A stretch of DNA of 64,000 nucleotides, taken from assembly GCA_003254925.1 (NCBI GenBank), contig QANZ01052150.1, forward strand, positions 1 to 64,000. The letters are read 5' to 3'. Made by a program: the position numbers and the translations under genes. This DNA is from Chamaecrista fasciculata. Its lineage: Eukaryota > Streptophyta > Magnoliopsida > Fabales > Fabaceae. Within the stretch, counting starts at the first letter, position 1; the number at the start of each line of letters is the position of its first letter. The notes below the pieces were generated by a model that was not told the DNA's origin, made no database searches, and was given only the letters and a program-made list of their open reading frames with translations. Of the stretch, positions 61,209-64,000 are shown piece by piece.

Positions 61209-61872
61209 GGCAAAAAACTCTTTCGTGCCCCTAATATTTGGGGTCGATTTCAGTTATTCCCCTAACGTTTGTTTTGTGTCATTTATGCTCCAAATTTGAA
61301 ACGTTGGTGTCAATTATACCTTAACTTCAATTTTTTTTTTGTCAAAGTCCTATTTTGACCGCTCAAGTTTGTTCAAAGTTCCGTTTTGGACCCTCAAGTC
61401 TCTGGCGAACTTTCAGGCGAGACACACGGCAACCCTGACAACTAGGAAAACTCATAATCTAAGGTTTTTTGACTTCCTGAGTTCAATGACGACCTCCATT
61501 TTTCAAAAAAAAAATGACTGGCAAGCCGCCGAAAAATTACACAATTGTCGAAAATCATATTTCTGGTCATTTGTTCGCAAAATGAAGGCCGCAATTGAAC
61601 TCAGGAGGTCAAAAAACCTTGGATTAGGAGTTTTCGTAGTCGTCGAGGCCGCAGTGTACCTCGTCGGTAAGTTCACCGGAGACTTGAGGGACCAAAACGG
61701 AACTTTAAGCAAACTCGAGGGACCAAAATAGGACTTTGGCCCAAAACATGAGGTTAGAGTATAATTGACAACAACGTTTCACATTGGGGCATAATTGACA
61801 CAAAACAAATGTTAAGAGCATAACTGAAACTGACCCCAAACGTTAGGGGCACGAACGGGGTCTTTTGTCTAA
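61209..61872. mobile_element. Foldback element, copy 3
   Basis: The left arm starts ggcaaaaaactctttcgtgc and the right arm ends ggcacgaacggggtcttttg. The centre (61465-61640) mirrors around a poly-A run. Same family as 6410-7723 and the fragment at the window start, without the nested Tourist insert. The ORFs 61339-61731 and 61503-61712 are read-throughs of the arms; their similarity to each other reflects the palindrome. Confidence 0.8.
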
Positions 61873-61889
61873 AATTTAAAAATGTAAAA

Positions 61890-62224
61890 ATTAGTGTAAA
61901 TTATACTTTTGCACCCTGTTCTATGGACCGATTTCACTTTAGTAATATGTTCTTTCAAAAGTGACACTTTGGTACACTAACAAATATAGAACATGATAAC
62001 AAATCGTGAAAGAACATGATATTGAAGTGAAATCGATCCACAAAACAGGATGCCAAAGCGTTAACGGTGCAAAGAATAGGGTACCAAAATGTCACTTTTG
62101 AAAGAACCGGGTACCATAATGTCAATAGTGCAAAGAACAATCTACCAAAGTGTCACTTTTAAAAATCATGGTACTAAAGTGAAATTGGTCCATAAAAGAG
62201 GATATCAAAATGTAATTTACCTAA
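61890..62224. mobile_element. Decayed palindromic element related to 50567-50968
   Basis: The ends attagtgtaaattatac and atgtaatttacctaaaa mirror each other. The interior repeats 'ggtaccaaagtgtcact' words. No clear target duplication. Confidence 0.6.
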
Positions 62225-63518
62225 AAATTATGAATGGACTTCTCATTAACTATAGTAACCTTTTATTTATTGGTAATTGGTTGACTACACTACTCTACGG
62301 TCTTCGATAAAAAAAAAATAATAATAATCACTCAGCTTAGTAGTAATCAATAGAGAAAACTTATTATTTGATTCTTTAATTTCAATTGAGTCAACAATTT
62401 AGTCCTTACAAAATTAAAATAGGTGCTTTGGTCCCTAATTTTTCATAATCATAAATTATTTAGTCTAGTTAATGTTATTTATTAGCTAATTTGACATGAC
62501 ATTCTAATTAATTAGTTGAAAAACCAAAACTAAACTTAAGCTAAAGTAATACTGTTTTCATAAACTAAAGTAATACTATTTCCACTAGCTTTATATCGAT
62601 AAAAATGGTGAAAGTGAGACCATTGTAATTATTCTTCTCATATTTACAATTCATATTTGAATGAAGAAGATAAGAGAAAAGATGAATCTTAGCTAGTTGT
62701 GATAATATTCTTGAATCTTAGCTATTGTGATTGCAAAATTTAGAGGTTGTAATGGAAACTAAGAATAAGAGTTATTGTGGTCATTCTTTTCATTTTTTAT
62801 ATATATGACATTAATATTTGACATTTAATTATGACACATATACATTTAACAATCATAATATCAGTTTAAATAACCAGAAAAAGCTCAAATGACTAACTAG
62901 CTAATTGATATTTGTTATTATTTTGGAATTAAACAATATACTTGTAATCTTGTATTATTTTTTAAATCATTGAAAATGTGAAAATTGAGAGAAAATGCTA
63001 AATTTTATCCAATAAATATGTAAAATTCTATGATATATAACTTTTCCTAACCACAAGTCACAATGATACCTTAAGATATCAATTAAAATCTATGACATAA
63101 ATTTTAAAAATAATAAGTATTTTTTTTTAAAAAAATCTACTAGAAAATATCTTTATTAATCAAAGGTATTTTTTAATTTATTTTACTCAATATTTAAAGA
63201 TACTAAAGTAGTTTAGAAAATCAAAAAATTATAGTTTTGTATATATATTGATCAAAGGGACACTCTTGTATTATAAGTGAATTGGTGAGATAATCCACCC
63301 ACCAATTCGAGAGGTTGGCTCACAACAGCTCACGAACTAAGTGAGTTAACATATGCAAATTTAAATTTTTGATGAATTAAGATTTTATCAACTCAATTCA
63401 TCAAAATTATGAATTCATTTTGACCGTTTTTTTTATCATTATTATTTTTTATTAAACTCCTACGTCCTAATCAATATATAACTCATCTTTTACCACTCTA
63501 TCTCTTTCTACTCCATAG
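62225..63518. other. AT-rich intergenic DNA, no gene seen
   Basis: Non-coding by all signs I can use. Positions 62340-62470 contain a fragment of a 'tttagtccttaca' repeat. No family recognised. Confidence 0.45.
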
Positions 63519-63859
63519 ATGACCACCCCACTCTACCCTCTTAAAAACTCCCAATTAAATTCAATTTATATATAAAGAATTGTTCATATATATTAAAGGG
63601 TAATGCTATACAAAGTGGGAGAGCTAAAGCTAACTAAGTTGTAATCATTGGATTTGTCTTTTTCATCTTGAGATTTGTATAATAATTGTTATTATACAAA
63701 TCTCAATTTAAAAAAGGTAAATCCAATCGCTACAAGTTAGTTAACTTTAGCTCTCCCACCATGTATAGCATTACCCTTTAATATATATATTTGAACAATT
63801 CTTTACATATAAATTGAATTTAAATAAGAGTTTTTAAGAGGGTAGAATGGGGTGGTCAT
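63519..63859. repeat. Palindrome of about 340 bp with a nested hairpin element
   Basis: The left arm (atgaccaccccactctaccc) and right arm (gggtagaatggggtggtcat) are reverse complements, and pairing continues almost without break to a centre near 63686. Inside is a sharp sub-boundary at 63594 and 63780 (taaagggtaatgctata / tatagcattacccttta). This suggests a MITE inserted within an older palindrome, or one long foldback with two-step ends. Confidence 0.85.
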
Positions 63860-64000
63860 AAATTTAATTGTCTTTTTTATAGAATTTCCCTATATTAAAT
63901 GTCTGTTTACCCAAAAAAAAAAAAATGTGCCATATATAAATACTCGTCACCAGAGAAAAATGTGATACTCGTACTCCAATATATATATCTGCGAGTCCCA

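Noticed and set aside
61339-61731. 130-codon ORF and its antisense partner with similar sequence
   Set aside because: The similarity between the strands is the result of the palindrome of the foldback element. No protein family is matched.

Overview
The window is nuclear DNA from a flowering plant, most likely a eudicot. It is AT-rich. The genes are interrupted by many GT-AG introns, all proteins belong to plant families, and the intergenic space is packed with plant transposons (foldback and MITE elements, SINEs, a Helitron, LTR and CACTA remnants). The species cannot be fixed from sequence alone. Several N positions, a 132-base N gap (27725-27856) and a poly-T run ending in N (about 525-605) show this is a draft assembly.

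Four genes can be read. (1) 1864-2784 (-): a single-exon DUF1645-family protein of 306 residues. (2) 17499-23756 (-): a P4-type ATPase (phospholipid flippase, ALA8-12-like) that I assembled into 11 exons. Its phases all join and it gives 1193 residues with every catalytic motif. (3) 44428-51990 (+): a FRAY/OSR1-like STE20 protein kinase with 17 coding exons and a leader intron. Its kinase domain is intact, but the usual C-terminal coiled coil is absent. (4) 53525-60919 (-): a MATE transporter (DETOXIFICATION-like), 6 exons, 525 residues, with a short last exon that ends about 1.5 kb from the kinase in convergent orientation. The genes are not a pathway; they are ordinary neighbours on a plant chromosome.

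Region by region. 1-1850: AT-rich, with the end of a foldback element at the left edge. 2.9-12.9 kb: no gene; a Stowaway MITE (4309-4582) and a 1.3-kb foldback element (6410-7723) holding a Tourist-like MITE. 12.9-17.7 kb: two diverged copies of a segment that includes the last exon of the flippase, one functional and one a pseudogene. 24-43 kb: a repeat-rich block with an LTR-like sequence, palindromic elements, a copia-like scrap, a 5.6-kb Helitron (32233-37856) carrying broken gene pieces, a Harbinger-like element and a Mutator-like MITE with a 9-bp target duplication. 43.3-61 kb: the kinase and the MATE gene, whose introns hold several large inverted repeats and a SINE. 61-64 kb: more foldback elements and a 340-bp palindrome.

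The most unusual signals are: the kinase C-terminus, where the family coiled coil is missing and two phase-compatible exon-like ORFs sit next to a CACTA relic; a 20-bp duplication that creates a decoy splice acceptor for kinase exon 13; two copies of one foldback family whose central cores lie in opposite orientation; the Helitron with a GARP-domain fragment; and three SINE copies each flanked by 13-bp target duplications. I saw no convincing wholly new molecular system.
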